Shown: positions 17,338 through 27,996, counted from the first letter of the stretch. The stretch is DNA of 64,000 bases from Cytophaga aurantiaca DSM 3654 (GCF_000379725.1 NZ_KB903663.1:62001-126000); one strand, 5' to 3'. Numbers and translations are program-made. The notes: generated by a model not told the origin, from the sequence alone.

Positions 17338-19305
17338 TTATTTTTTCTGAAGCAGAATAGTAACTTTATTAAAATCTGCAGCAGCATTCACAACACTTCT
17401 GTATTGTTCAAATTCTGAAAGCGGATAATGTATTTGAGAATAGAACTCTTCAATTGTAATGATAATTTTATTTCCTTCAATCTTATATTCTGAGTGGAAT
17501 TTACACGTCACTACACCCTCTTTATTTTTCATTTCCTGAGAAATATTTAGTTTATCCAAATTGGCAAATGTATATCCTTCAGGAATGTTGATCACAATTG
17601 TACGAGCGTATGCACGATTGTAATCACACTCTACAGGCTGCTTTCTTTCTTTCTCCTGATATAACTGAGACTGCTCGCCAATTACTTTACCAACGTTGAA
17701 GATGTATTTATCACCAGCGCTTTCCAATAAAGAAGAAGACTCCATTTTAAAATTCAATACTACAGGAGTAAAAAATGTACATTGATCTCTATCCGTACCT
17801 GTCGCTTCTCCACTAATCATCTGTGCATCTTCAATCGTGCCTTCAGACAATTGTTTCAATACTTTATTTTTATCTTCATCACTTATCAGATCATAAAATT
17901 CTGATATTGGATTTCCTGAGTAACCACCTAATGAACGCGACAAATCAATCAATACATTGTCTTCATCCATTTTGAATGTAAGCGTAACATTCAAGTTGTC
18001 ATATGTTTCTTTGTACGAATTTTCAGGAATGTATTTTACTTCCGAAACGCCTGATCTGATTTCACCAATAACAACCGGCTTAATGAACAAACCATAATTA
18101 TCTAACCACTCATATGGAATCATCGGATATCTCATGCCTACTTCGCCTGGTGCTAAAAACTTTTCTGTTTCAGGGAAATAATATGCATAGTGTGATAAGT
18201 AATCCCATGAATCAAAAGCTTGATCAAATGGAAGCTTCATACGATCAGATGTAACTACAAGCTCATATTTTATTTTAGCCAGTTCAAAAATCTTATTGTA
18301 CAAAATTACTATACCTCTTTCACTCGCTTGCTTGCCTTTCAATATAGACGACAGTGTACTAAACTGAGATCCGCTTGCTTCAACAAGTACATAATGGTTT
18401 TTAACGTATTTTTCAATAGCTTTAATTTTTGATTCTCCATCAGGCAAGGCTGCTAATCCCATGGTATTAATTAATTTTAATACCGCTTTATCAGACTTGG
18501 TATCTACAGGATGTGTATTTGCATAAATATTTTTAGCAACTTCAGCGTAAGAGAATAATCTGGATTTACCATCATTGCTGTATTTATTATATGACAATCT
18601 ATACTCCACACGCATTCTGTTTCTTGCATTGTTTGCAAACATTTCTTCTAACAATACTGGCGCCGATGCATGACTTACTGTTAAATAATTTTTCTCATCG
18701 TATGTTGTGTCTTTCAGTGCAGGAAATCCATTAAAGGATTTTGTCTCAAATACTAAATTATCCGGACAGATAATTTTGAATGTAATATCTTTATTTAGGT
18801 TTTCGAATTGAAAGTATTCTCTTCCGTAAAGTTCGGGCGTACATCTAAGTATATATACATATTCGATTTCAGAACCTACTTCAACGCCTTCAATAGCAAA
18901 TATTTTATACCCTTGATTTTTTTCAAGATCACCGATTTCTTTAATATTATCTTTATTCAGCTCAGTGATTTTCCCAGCCTTGTTTATAGATCTTACCTGC
19001 AGCTGTACTACATCTATAACGCCATACATAGAAATATATACTTTGTTATTATCGTTTACAGCAGCATCATTGTTAACCCGAATGATCTTATGAATAACAT
19101 ACAGCATTTCCAATTTACTTTCATCATTGTATGCGTATTCTAAAATTCGCACATCTTTAATGCGAACGGTATTCTCTGCTTCTTCTTCAGCAGTCAATGT
19201 ATGTCTTACAGGTTTTTCTTCCCAAGAGTAGTCGTCGTTTTCAAAATTACCAAATGATAAAAGTGAAATAAAAAAGAACGAGAGGATTACAAAATACTTC
19301 TTCAT
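17338..19305 (-). CDS. DUF3857 protein with degenerate transglutaminase-like domain
   Basis: 655 residues with a signal peptide (MKKYFVILSFFFISLLSFG). The first half is a DUF3857 domain (VRIKDVRILEYAYNDESKLEML, VHKIIRVNND). The middle should be a transglutaminase-like domain, but where the catalytic Cys normally lies (GDCKD in the paralogue) this protein reads GKQASERGIVILYNKIF, without a Cys. The C-terminal third is beta-rich. The protein is therefore likely a non-enzymatic exported partner. It follows the active paralogue with 8 bp between them. Confidence 0.75.
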   Translation of the reverse strand: MKKYFVILSFFFISLLSFGNFENDDYSWEEKPVRHTLTAEEEAENTVRIKDVRILEYAYNDESKLEMLYVIHKIIRVNNDAAVNDNNKVYISMYGVIDVVQLQVRSINKAGKITELNKDNIKEIGDLEKNQGYKIFAIEGVEVGSEIEYVYILRCTPELYGREYFQFENLNKDITFKIICPDNLVFETKSFNGFPALKDTTYDEKNYLTVSHASAPVLLEEMFANNARNRMRVEYRLSYNKYSNDGKSRLFSYAEVAKNIYANTHPVDTKSDKAVLKLINTMGLAALPDGESKIKAIEKYVKNHYVLVEASGSQFSTLSSILKGKQASERGIVILYNKIFELAKIKYELVVTSDRMKLPFDQAFDSWDYLSHYAYYFPETEKFLAPGEVGMRYPMIPYEWLDNYGLFIKPVVIGEIRSGVSEVKYIPENSYKETYDNLNVTLTFKMDEDNVLIDLSRSLGGYSGNPISEFYDLISDEDKNKVLKQLSEGTIEDAQMISGEATGTDRDQCTFFTPVVLNFKMESSSLLESAGDKYIFNVGKVIGEQSQLYQEKERKQPVECDYNRAYARTIVINIPEGYTFANLDKLNISQEMKNKEGVVTCKFHSEYKIEGNKIIITIEEFYSQIHYPLSEFEQYRSVVNAAADFNKVTILLQKK

Positions 19306-19313
19306 TTGGCAGT

Positions 19314-21245
19314 TTATTTATTTTTTTCCAGTGTTATATTTTCTTTGTATGACTTATTAATTTCAGAAATCATTTTGTTCCATTCCTTGAAATATTTCTT
19401 CTCTAAAAGCAATGAGTTAATATAAATTGTTTTCTTTAAGATTACTGTGTTCCCTTTCTTTTCATAGGTAAACTCAAAGCCTGCTTTGTCATATTTATAG
19501 GATTTATTTTGCGGTACATTTTTCAATGTGTAACCGGCAGGAACTTCAAATACAACCGTTTCTTTCAAAATGGTTGTATTGTCTCTCATGAAATCCAGTT
19601 TCCGATTTAATGTATCAACAATATCTGTGCTATAAATTTTAAACAAATGCAGATTGACAAATATTTCATCTTCATAGGCAACCACATAATCCGGCAATTC
19701 ATACCCATAGGTAAATTCCAGTTTTTTATCTCTGTCTTCAACATTAATAACCTTAGGACCTAAAATATTACACTTATTGTTTCCAAATTTTAAATAGTTG
19801 TTCAGATATTGAATCTTCTCGTCTTTGTTCGTATTTGTATATCTATATGTGAAATTAATTTTAGGATATCCATTAACTGTTCGTAAACCTGTGCCTTGTA
19901 AACGCAAGTTCACAAGCTTACAGTATACGCTATCCAAAACTAAATTACGCTCCATCGGCAAGACCGGAACTTCAACAATTTTGAAATTTTTATCAGACAA
20001 GGATATTAATGCTTGCTTACCCTGAATATGATCTGTAGGAAAACCATAGGGTTGATATTTACCTGTGGCATCTAAAAAGTAGGTTGAATCATTCAAATTA
20101 ATTTCCGCGATCATGTGATTAAAATTACACGGAGATGGCATCGTTGTAATTTTATATGCAATATCACGTGTCCCGATCCATGCAATGTGCGCGTTCAATC
20201 CTGCAGATTTATGAATCTGAGAAATTAAATTTGCCATGTCTTTACAATCTCCATAACGTTTGTTATAAACATCCGAAGCATATCTGGGAATAAATCCGCC
20301 ATAACCATTTTCAAAGGCTACATAATTAATATTGTCTTGTACCCAATAGAAAATATTTTTTGATAATTCGTAATCTGTTTTTGAAACGCTCTTTAATGAA
20401 TCTGACAATTTCTGAATAGCCGGATCTTTTTCATTTTGAACTTTATCTACAAACGTATATAGCCAATTGTATAATCCCTGCTGATTTTCAAAGTATATTT
20501 TATTTCCTTTAGCTGTGTTAATCTTATTCACCTTTATGTATATCTGAGGAGAATAATATCCTATATCAAGAGACTTCCCTTCAAATACCATTGCCGGCAT
20601 ATTTTTCATGCGCCATGTATGAGTTGTATAACTCCCCTTCTTTACTTGTGTGTATTCAATTTGTTTGGGAGACACATTAAATAACAAAGTGTCAAAAGAA
20701 ATTGCATTGTTACATACCAGCACCAACTCAGAAAGATCGCACGGATATTCTGCTGCAAAATTATACGGCGTTATTAATTGCGGCAATAAATAATTTATAT
20801 TATACGATAGTGTAGTAATAGATCCCGCCTGCAGTTGAGGATATACAAATTCATACTCTTGTAAGTCATCATAAAATACTCCTGAACTAAAAGAAGCAGA
20901 TAAGTTGAACTGTTTTACAGGATAGGATTTGTATTTTCCATTTTCAATAGGAGCTTTTGTTTCGGCCTTTATATTTGATACCGGATTTAATGAGCCTGAA
21001 TAAATTTTATCTTCAGAATGATTTTTTGCATTGTCATTCAGATAAAAGCATTCATCATAATGTTCGGCTGTCAAACTCAATGTATCTTTTATCAGATCCA
21101 TCTTATATGTTTGACGCTTTACAAAATATGCTGCAGACTCTCCAGGATACTTGGCTAGATAATCTTTTGTTGATCTTGTTTGTCCAAAAACCGAACACGG
21201 AATCAGGACAAACAAGATCATCTGTATTACTATAGAACGAATCAT
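19314..21245 (-). CDS. DUF3857/transglutaminase-like exported protein
   Basis: 643 residues with signal peptide MIRSIVIQMILFVLIPCSVFGQ. A DUF3857-type N-terminal half leads into a transglutaminase-like core with the triad in place: Cys in YGDCKDMANL (near residue 335), His in FNHMIAEI (near 375) and Asp in FLDATGKY (near 391). The C-terminal part is beta-rich. Such proteins are common in Bacteroidota and are exported; a role as a cysteine protease or crosslinking enzyme is plausible but not shown. It is the second gene of the operon, with a triad-less paralogue next. Confidence 0.78.
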   Translation of the reverse strand: MIRSIVIQMILFVLIPCSVFGQTRSTKDYLAKYPGESAAYFVKRQTYKMDLIKDTLSLTAEHYDECFYLNDNAKNHSEDKIYSGSLNPVSNIKAETKAPIENGKYKSYPVKQFNLSASFSSGVFYDDLQEYEFVYPQLQAGSITTLSYNINYLLPQLITPYNFAAEYPCDLSELVLVCNNAISFDTLLFNVSPKQIEYTQVKKGSYTTHTWRMKNMPAMVFEGKSLDIGYYSPQIYIKVNKINTAKGNKIYFENQQGLYNWLYTFVDKVQNEKDPAIQKLSDSLKSVSKTDYELSKNIFYWVQDNINYVAFENGYGGFIPRYASDVYNKRYGDCKDMANLISQIHKSAGLNAHIAWIGTRDIAYKITTMPSPCNFNHMIAEINLNDSTYFLDATGKYQPYGFPTDHIQGKQALISLSDKNFKIVEVPVLPMERNLVLDSVYCKLVNLRLQGTGLRTVNGYPKINFTYRYTNTNKDEKIQYLNNYLKFGNNKCNILGPKVINVEDRDKKLEFTYGYELPDYVVAYEDEIFVNLHLFKIYSTDIVDTLNRKLDFMRDNTTILKETVVFEVPAGYTLKNVPQNKSYKYDKAGFEFTYEKKGNTVILKKTIYINSLLLEKKYFKEWNKMISEINKSYKENITLEKNK

Positions 21246-21255
21246 AATTTAATTA

Positions 21256-24200
21256 TTAATAAGCAAGCCCACTGCGGTAAAATACTTTCTTAGTCACTTT
21301 ACCTGTTTGATCGTAGTAGATACAAGTACCATTTAACACTCCATACACATATACTTCAATAGATTTCAGCGTACCGTTTGGATAGTATTCTTTACAAACG
21401 CCGTCTTTTTCTCCATAAAAATAATTCTCTTCTTTTGCTACTTTACCATTCAGGAAGTATTGTGTTGACTTGCCTTCTTTTAATCCTGCTACGTATGTAG
21501 ATTCTTTAAATACGGCACCTGTAGAATAATATTCTGTATGCAATCCACTTCTATCTCCGCTTTTTACTGAGAATTCAATAGCTTTTGTTCCGGATGGATA
21601 TTTAGCTTTATAGTCAACAGTTTCGTTGTATACAGGTATTGCAGGTATAAGTTTACCATCAGCACCCGGATACGAATAACTTGTTACGATATCGTATTCG
21701 CATGTTCTGACAAAGATTGCAAGGTTTGCAAGATCAGGAGAATAGTATGTGATCGGACCATGATAATCTCCCATTTTCCATACTACTTCGTAATCTTTCG
21801 TTCCATTCTCAAAATAATCTGTCCAAAGACTGTCTTTGTAACCGTTTTTATATACCCCAACGGTTTCTACCTTTTGATTTGGATAATAGTATTTCCAAAG
21901 TCCGTTTCTTTGATTGTTCTTGTAATATCCAACCACAGCTAATTTACCATCTTCATCATAATTTTTAACTTCGCCGGTTCTGTTTCCTTTCGAATAATTC
22001 AAGGTTTCTTCAATCTTTCCATTCGCATATTTAAAAGTCAATACACCTTCGATCAAACCATTCTTCATTTGGTACTGAACTTTTGTTTGTCCATTCGGAT
22101 AAACTGTTTTGTATTCACCGGTACCGCGAACGAAGGTATTTGTATATGCGATCTTACCTAATGTATCAAAGTGGTTTGTAAATTTTAAAAACCCGTATTG
22201 ATAATACTCTTCCATTATCTTTGCTCCGGTTACTGAATATTCTACCATGTAACGGTCTTTTACATCGTCCACATAATAATATTCATAATCCAACTTACCG
22301 TTTGGATAATAGCCTATCCAATATCCTTGTTTTTCGCCTTCAACAAAATAACCAGTTTGCTCTAATTGTTTATTTCTATAGTAGCCTTTATACAAGCCGT
22401 CAGCATAACCATTTTTGTAATTTTTTTCACTTTCAACAGCGCCGGTTGAATAATAATTAATTGACAAACCATTTAAATCACCTTTTGAATATTGGTTCTT
22501 ACTTTCCAAATAATTATTCTCATTATAGAATTTCCATTCACCTTCTTGCAAACCATCTTTAAAGGTTCCTTCTGAACTAAGTGTTTTGCCATCCGGGTAA
22601 TATCCTTTGTAAATTAATACACCACCTTTTTCTTTACCTGAAGAAACAACTGTTCCTTTTTTATCATACATCGTGTATGATGTTAATTTGTTGTCTGAAT
22701 AAATATACGCACCATGAAGTATTCCATCAACATCATACTCTTTCTGATCGCCAAGTTTCTTGCCTTTTAGATCATACGTTGAAACTTGTTTCAACTTACC
22801 ATTCTTATGATATGCAACCCACTTGCCTGCTAAATTACCCTGAGCATTATACGCACCTGAATCCAATATTTGTCCGTTATCATAATATTCGATCCATACA
22901 CCAGTAGCATTACCTAATGTATATTGTCCTTTCTTTTTTACTACGCCATTTTCATGATATTCTATCAAAGCACCTTCCTGCTTATTATCCTTATAAGACA
23001 CTTTCTTTAAAAGCGCTCCTGAAGAATAATACACCAGCTGCTCGCCTTCTAAATTGCCTGCTTTGTATTGTAGTTTAGTGTCCACACTTCCATCACGATT
23101 GTATGTTTTGGTTACACCATCCTGTTTATTATCAACAACATTTTTTTCGAATATTAAATTTCCAACATCGTTAAACTCTTCAACAGCACCTTGGATTTTA
23201 TTATCAACCAGAAAGATTCTGGATGTCACCTGACCATTTGTATTATATGTTTCATACAAACCATTATACTCACCATTTTTATAATTGGCAATCTCATTTA
23301 ATCCTCCTCTATAAAAATAATATCTCCATTCTCCTTCTTTCATGCCTGCATCGTTGTATGCACCTTCAGCTTGCTTAAAGCCATTTTCATAAAAATAGAT
23401 CCAATTACCTTTGCGGGTAAGATCTTCGGAATTGGGATTTTTATATTCTCCGATAGATTTCACACGATCTGAATCAAAGAAATAGAACGTTGCCGGGGAA
23501 GTTTTCCCATTAACTGTAAGCGTTTGAGTTTGTCTTCTCTTATGCCAGTATTTATAAACCCAGCTCTTAAATTCAGTAATCTTTTTTTCATTCTTCTTAT
23601 ATCCTTTTTCAAGCGAAGTACTATTCACACCATGATACGACTGATAGATCATTGGTGCAAAATATTTCTTTTCTCTAAGCTCAATAAAAAACGGAACATA
23701 GTTTTTCATGAAAAAACCTGTATCCTTCGGGTTGTATTCCAATTTATCAATCACCATTTGAGTTTGATTGATAATGGCATCTTTAATGTTTGTTTCGTTT
23801 TTAAATTTAACGGATAAAGCAATTTTAGAAGCAATTAATAATTCCAGATCATAAAAATTATCCGACTTGCGCGAAGAAGATCCATTGCTGGTTTTAAGTT
23901 TTACTGAGCTTATCTCATCCAGGTGAGTAATATTTGAAGACGCATATCTACTCTTTGGTGAACACATTAAACTCATATAAAAAGAGAGCATGGCAGTTAC
24001 CGTATGTCCCTTCTTTAGCTCTAATTGCCCGAGCCTATTTAATGACCCTGCATGAAACGGATTATATTGCAATGCGTTTTTGTAAGATTGAAAAGCCATA
24101 TCCGGATTTTCCATATTTTCATATACAAGACCAATGTTATACCACAAGGTAAAATCATAAGGAGCATATGTAAGTCCTTTTTTATAAGCAGCGATCGCTG

Positions 24201-24555
24201 AATCATGCTTGCCTGCACCATCGTATGCAGTACCTAAACTATTATATATAGTATACTCTTCTCCTCTAGGATCCTTTAATGCTTCCCAACATACTCTGGC
24301 CGCTTCCGTAAATTGAGAGTCTAATGAATAGGAATACGCTAATTCCTGTAAGGCTACAACATAGTTCGTATCGTTACGAGTAATTTGCTTATAATATTCT
24401 ATAGCCTCTTTGTAGTCGCCATTATCATGGGCCTCCAAACCTTTGTTCAATAATTCTCCTGAATTGATCAGTAAGTTTTTTTCATTGATGGTTTGTGCAG
24501 ACAGGGTTGAAATAAACATCACACATGTGATGCATAACAGAAAAGTACTTTTCAT
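21256..24555 (-). CDS. Exported TPR/MORN-variant repeat protein (1099 residues)
   Basis: The ATG at 24555 opens MKSTFLLCITCVMFISTLSAQ, a signal peptide; the earlier ATG at 24597 would add 14 residues before it. Residues about 25-190 are TPR repeats (NDTNYVVALQELAYSY, FTLWYNIGLVYENMENPDMA). From about residue 360 to the end runs a long chain of MORN_2-type repeats, of the pattern YYPNGKL, GYYKNGxxxGxWxxYY. These bind or organise partners and are seen in YwqK-type antitoxins and exported scaffold proteins. It is the first gene of the four-gene unit, with 10 bp to the next. The scaffold role is inferred. Confidence 0.82.
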   Translation of the reverse strand: MKSTFLLCITCVMFISTLSAQTINEKNLLINSGELLNKGLEAHDNGDYKEAIEYYKQITRNDTNYVVALQELAYSYSLDSQFTEAARVCWEALKDPRGEEYTIYNSLGTAYDGAGKHDSAIAAYKKGLTYAPYDFTLWYNIGLVYENMENPDMAFQSYKNALQYNPFHAGSLNRLGQLELKKGHTVTAMLSFYMSLMCSPKSRYASSNITHLDEISSVKLKTSNGSSSRKSDNFYDLELLIASKIALSVKFKNETNIKDAIINQTQMVIDKLEYNPKDTGFFMKNYVPFFIELREKKYFAPMIYQSYHGVNSTSLEKGYKKNEKKITEFKSWVYKYWHKRRQTQTLTVNGKTSPATFYFFDSDRVKSIGEYKNPNSEDLTRKGNWIYFYENGFKQAEGAYNDAGMKEGEWRYYFYRGGLNEIANYKNGEYNGLYETYNTNGQVTSRIFLVDNKIQGAVEEFNDVGNLIFEKNVVDNKQDGVTKTYNRDGSVDTKLQYKAGNLEGEQLVYYSSGALLKKVSYKDNKQEGALIEYHENGVVKKKGQYTLGNATGVWIEYYDNGQILDSGAYNAQGNLAGKWVAYHKNGKLKQVSTYDLKGKKLGDQKEYDVDGILHGAYIYSDNKLTSYTMYDKKGTVVSSGKEKGGVLIYKGYYPDGKTLSSEGTFKDGLQEGEWKFYNENNYLESKNQYSKGDLNGLSINYYSTGAVESEKNYKNGYADGLYKGYYRNKQLEQTGYFVEGEKQGYWIGYYPNGKLDYEYYYVDDVKDRYMVEYSVTGAKIMEEYYQYGFLKFTNHFDTLGKIAYTNTFVRGTGEYKTVYPNGQTKVQYQMKNGLIEGVLTFKYANGKIEETLNYSKGNRTGEVKNYDEDGKLAVVGYYKNNQRNGLWKYYYPNQKVETVGVYKNGYKDSLWTDYFENGTKDYEVVWKMGDYHGPITYYSPDLANLAIFVRTCEYDIVTSYSYPGADGKLIPAIPVYNETVDYKAKYPSGTKAIEFSVKSGDRSGLHTEYYSTGAVFKESTYVAGLKEGKSTQYFLNGKVAKEENYFYGEKDGVCKEYYPNGTLKSIEVYVYGVLNGTCIYYDQTGKVTKKVFYRSGLAY

Positions 24556-24825
24556 AAAATTTAGGAGTGAATAAAATTTAAAAACACTTTTTAACAATTA
24601 TAATATATAATGTGAATTGAGCAATTAAGTTACAACATGAACCGAATTTAACTTGAAATAGTATATTCAATAAGGTTTGTGTTTTAAAAAGCAATCTTCA
24701 TTTTCGGGGTATTTTATTGCCTGAAACTCTCTATACTGAACGCTAACCCAATATATCCCTCTTAAAATTATTTTACAACAAAGATTAACTTACGTTCACA
24801 TAAAAATAACAGGAGAATCCCCCAT

Positions 24826-24833
24826 CAAACTTA
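24826..24833 (-). promoter_or_regulatory. Candidate -7 box of the MORN-repeat operon
   Basis: On the minus strand the sequence is TAAGTTTG, matching TAnnTTTG, 271 bases before the ATG at 24555. No good -33 element is seen at the right spacing. The rest of 24598-24967 shows no gene. Confidence 0.3.
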
Positions 24834-24967
24834 TTGTATGTATAAATCAACGAATTACACCAATATCACTATAAGTAGGTATTATATATGATGGTATTTA
24901 ACCAAACAACTTTAAGTATACGGCAAATTGCACTGGAAGGTTATTTCTTAAAAGGCTAAGGAAAAAA

Positions 24968-24995
24968 AAGAGTCCCGATAGCTATCGGGACTCTT
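24968..24995 (-). terminator. dnaK terminator
   Basis: A 28-base perfect palindrome, AAGAGTCCCGAT / ATCGGGACTCTT around AGCT, followed on the minus strand by an A/T run. It lies 26 bases past the dnaK stop. Its core is shared with the terminator at 15849-15876. Confidence 0.9.
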
Positions 24996-25021
24996 TTCAT
25001 TATTATCCATTGAGACTTGAA

Positions 25022-26920
25022 TTACTTCTTATCTCCGTCTACTTCTTCAAATTCAACGTCTGTAACGCTATCAGAAGGACCAGATTGGTTAGCGCCTGCT
25101 CCCGGCTGACCAGCACCTTGTTCAGCGCTGTACATTTCCTGAGAAGCTGCTTGCCATGCCGTATTGATAGCAGCCATTGCTACATCAATTGCAGAGATAT
25201 CTTTTGCTTCGAATGCTTTTTTCAATTCTTCCAAAGCACCTTCAATCGCAGACTTATTACCAGCAGAAAGCTTGTCGCCAAACTCTTTCAATTGTTTTTC
25301 AGTTTGGAAAATCATTGAATCCGCTTGATTGATTTTTTCAATCTTCTCTCTTTCTTCTTTATCTTTTCCTTCGTTCGCTTTCGCTTCGTTTTTCATACGC
25401 TCGATTTCATCAGCAGATAAACCTGAAGATGCTTCGATACGGATTTTTTGCTCTTTGCCAGTTCCTTTATCTTTAGCAGATACGTTCAAGATACCGTTTG
25501 CATCAATATCAAACGTTACTTCAACTTGAGGAACACCTCTTGGAGCTGGTGGAATATCACCCAAGTGGAAACGACCGATAGATCTGTTGTCCTTCGCTAA
25601 TGCACGCTCACCTTGCAATACATGAATCTCAACCGATGGCTGGTTATCAGATGCAGTAGAGAATACTTCAGATTTTTTAGAAGGAATCGTTGTGTTTGCT
25701 TCGATCAATTTCGTAAACACACCACCCATTGTTTCAATACCAAGAGACAAAGGAATAACGTCTAACAATAAGACATCTTTCACTTCACCTGTTAATACAC
25801 CACCTTGGATCGCTGCACCTAAAGCAACTACTTCATCCGGGTTAACACCTTTAGAAGGTTTTTTGCCGAAGAATTTTTCAACTTCATCCTGAATTCTTGG
25901 AATACGAGTAGAACCACCTACCAAGATTACTTCGTCAATTTGGCTGATTGATAAACCTGCATCTTTCAATGCTTGTTTACAAGGCTCAAGCGTACGTTTG
26001 ATCAAGCTATCTGCAAGTTGTTCGAACTTAGCTCTAGTTAATGTTTTAACCAAGTGCTTAGGCATACCGTTTACAGGCATGATATAAGGCAAGTTGATTT
26101 CTGTAGAAGCTGAACTTGACAATTCAATTTTAGCTTTTTCAGCAGCTTCTTTCAAACGTTGTAATGCCATTGGATCCTGACGAAGATCTAAACCTTCTTC
26201 AGATTTGAATTCGCCAGCCAACCAGTCAATGATCACTTCATCAAAGTTATCACCACCTAAGTGTACATCACCATTTGTAGATTTTACCTCAAATACACCG
26301 TCGCCTAATTCAAGTACTGACACGTCAAACGTACCACCACCTAAATCGAATACAGCAACTGTCATGTCTTTGCCTTTTTTATCCATACCGTAAGCTAAAG
26401 CAGCAGCAGTAGGTTCATTGATGATACGTTTTACTTCTAAACCAGCAATTTGACCTGCTTCTTTAGTAGCTTGACGTTCTGCATCGTTGAAATAAGCTGG
26501 AACTGTAATAACAGCTTCTTTTACTTCGTGACCTAAGTATTCTTCTGCAGTAGACTTCATTTTCTGAAGAATCATTGCAGAAAGCTCTTGAGGTGTATAT
26601 TGTCTGTCGCCGATACGAACTCTTGGCGTATCGTTGCTGCCAGCTTCTAATTTGTATGTTGCACGATCAGCTTCACTTTTAGATTCGCTGAATTTTTTAC
26701 CCATGAAACGTTTAATCGAACTGATTGTGTTTACAGGGTTTGTAATTGCCTGACGTTTAGCAGGATCACCTACTTTACGTTCACCGTTTTCAAGAAACGC
26801 TACTATTGAAGGCGTTGTTCTTTTACCTTCGCTGTTTGGAATCACAACAGCTTCACTACCTTCCATTACTGCAACGCAAGAGTTTGTTGTTCCTAAGTCG
26901 ATACCGATAATTTTTCCCAT
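25022..26920 (-). CDS. dnaK: Molecular chaperone DnaK (Hsp70)
   Basis: 632 residues. The nucleotide-binding domain has [11 protein letters not shown] at the start and [13 protein letters not shown] near residue 193; the substrate-binding domain follows, and the tail ends [10 protein letters not shown], a close form of the EEVD-like end. DnaK folds and refolds proteins with DnaJ and GrpE, neither of which lies in this window apart from a J-domain protein at 63215. It is a single-gene unit with a terminator at 24968-24995. The promoter region has a sigma-54-like motif. Confidence 0.97.
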   Translation of the reverse strand: MGKIIGIDLGTTNSCVAVMEGSEAVVIPNSEGKRTTPSIVAFLENGERKVGDPAKRQAITNPVNTISSIKRFMGKKFSESKSEADRATYKLEAGSNDTPRVRIGDRQYTPQELSAMILQKMKSTAEEYLGHEVKEAVITVPAYFNDAERQATKEAGQIAGLEVKRIINEPTAAALAYGMDKKGKDMTVAVFDLGGGTFDVSVLELGDGVFEVKSTNGDVHLGGDNFDEVIIDWLAGEFKSEEGLDLRQDPMALQRLKEAAEKAKIELSSSASTEINLPYIMPVNGMPKHLVKTLTRAKFEQLADSLIKRTLEPCKQALKDAGLSISQIDEVILVGGSTRIPRIQDEVEKFFGKKPSKGVNPDEVVALGAAIQGGVLTGEVKDVLLLDVIPLSLGIETMGGVFTKLIEANTTIPSKKSEVFSTASDNQPSVEIHVLQGERALAKDNRSIGRFHLGDIPPAPRGVPQVEVTFDIDANGILNVSAKDKGTGKEQKIRIEASSGLSADEIERMKNEAKANEGKDKEEREKIEKINQADSMIFQTEKQLKEFGDKLSAGNKSAIEGALEELKKAFEAKDISAIDVAMAAINTAWQAASQEMYSAEQGAGQPGAGANQSGPSDSVTDVEFEEVDGDKK

Positions 26921-26971
26921 ATCTATTTTTATTCTGTTTATTACTTTTTATCCTTTGTTTCAACCCAAATG

Positions 26972-26986
26972 GCAATAGCTGTGCCA
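26972..26986 (-). promoter_or_regulatory. Sigma-54-type (-24/-12) promoter of dnaK
   Basis: On the minus strand TGGCACAGCTATTGC matches TGGCACN5TTGC exactly, with the invariant GG and GC elements at the right spacing. It lies about 52 bases before the ATG at 26920. A single good match in an intergenic region is unlikely by chance but does not prove use. Confidence 0.55.
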
Positions 26987-26994
26987 AGGGAGTT

Positions 26995-27018
26995 TTATGA
27001 CACAATTTATGACATAAT
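26995..27018. repeat. Tandem 12-bp direct repeat next to the dnaK promoter
   Basis: TTATGACACAAT (26995-27006) is followed at once by TTATGACATAAT (27007-27018), identical but for one base. It lies eight bases upstream of the sigma-54-like -24 element and could be an activator or regulator site. Confidence 0.45.
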
Positions 27019-27057
27019 GGCATTTCAAGCTTGAATTATGGCGTAAAACCTTCTAAT

Positions 27058-27197
27058 ACAAAATTCCAAATAACAAAAAACAAATTCCAAACTGCCTAAA
27101 ATACAGGAAAGATGGATATTTGGATATTCATAAATAAGGGCTGAATTTAAAACTCATATTGTTGTTTCTGGAATTGGTTTTCTCCGTTTGGAATTTG
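27058..27197. repeat. Repeat family A inverted copy in the dnaK-ispD gap
   Basis: CAAATTCCAAAC at 27081-27092 pairs with GTTTGGAATTTG at 27186-27197; further copies of AAATTCCAAA lie at 27061-27070. This is the same word as at 423-490. It occupies most of the gap between the divergent dnaK and ispD genes. Confidence 0.65.
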
Positions 27198-27265
27198 GCC
27201 ATTAGCCATAGGAACTTTCAAAATAAAATTCAATCTTGTTTCAACCTTTAATATTAAGATACGCT

Positions 27266-27943
27266 ATGAATAGATATGCCGTAATTGTTGCAGGAGGATC
27301 GGGTTCAAGAATGGGAAGCGATACACCCAAACAATTTCTTCCGATTGGAAATGCACCCATATTAATGCATACCATTAAACGCTTTTTTACAAGCAATGAA
27401 TTGGTAAATATTATTCTGGTGTTACCTGAAGAGCAAATGGATCGCTGGCATCAGCTGTGTGAAAAATATTCTTTTTCAATTCCCCACCTGATTGTTTCAG
27501 GCGGAAAAAACAGATTTCAGTCGGTACGAAACGGTTTAAACAGCATAGGTGTTAACGAAGGCATTGTTGCTATTCACGATGGAGTCCGTCCATTCATCAG
27601 CAAACGTATTATTGAAGAGGCATACAAGACTGCAGAAGAAAAAGGAAATGCGATTGCTGCCGTTGAATTGAAAGATTCCATTCGATTGGTAGATAAAAAA
27701 GGGAACAAAACTGTTGAGCGAGAAAATTACCGCATCATTCAAACACCTCAAACGTTTAAAATTGGGTTGATCCGGGATGCATTTCAAAAAGCTAAAAATG
27801 ATCAGTTTACAGACGATGCAAGTGTTGCAGAAGCAGCAGGTTATTCAATAGAACTTATCGAAGGTTCGTATGAAAATATTAAGATTACTACGCCTGAAGA
27901 TTTGGCAATGGCTGAAGCAATTCTGAAGAAGTTCGATTATTAA
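27266..27943 (+). CDS. ispD: 2-C-methyl-D-erythritol 4-phosphate cytidylyltransferase
   Basis: 225 residues from the ATG at 27266 (MNRYAVIVAGGSGSRMG). The TTG at 27236 lies in frame but would put a non-family extension before the nucleotide motif. The N-terminal AGGSGSRMG is the CTP-binding loop; later VAIHDGVRPF, ELKDSIRLV and TDDASVAE are the family motifs. It makes CDP-methylerythritol in the MEP pathway to isoprenoids. The NUDIX gene begins 53 bp after it in the same direction. Confidence 0.94.
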   Translation: MNRYAVIVAGGSGSRMGSDTPKQFLPIGNAPILMHTIKRFFTSNELVNIILVLPEEQMDRWHQLCEKYSFSIPHLIVSGGKNRFQSVRNGLNSIGVNEGIVAIHDGVRPFISKRIIEEAYKTAEEKGNAIAAVELKDSIRLVDKKGNKTVERENYRIIQTPQTFKIGLIRDAFQKAKNDQFTDDASVAEAAGYSIELIEGSYENIKITTPEDLAMAEAILKKFDY

Positions 27944-27996
27944 ATCTTAATACTGCTGAATTGCGTATATATTATGTACACCAACACTATACCAAT

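Noticed and set aside
25010-25318. Plus-strand frame over the dnaK 3' end
   Set aside because: Shadow of dnaK, with no start signal and unlikely composition.
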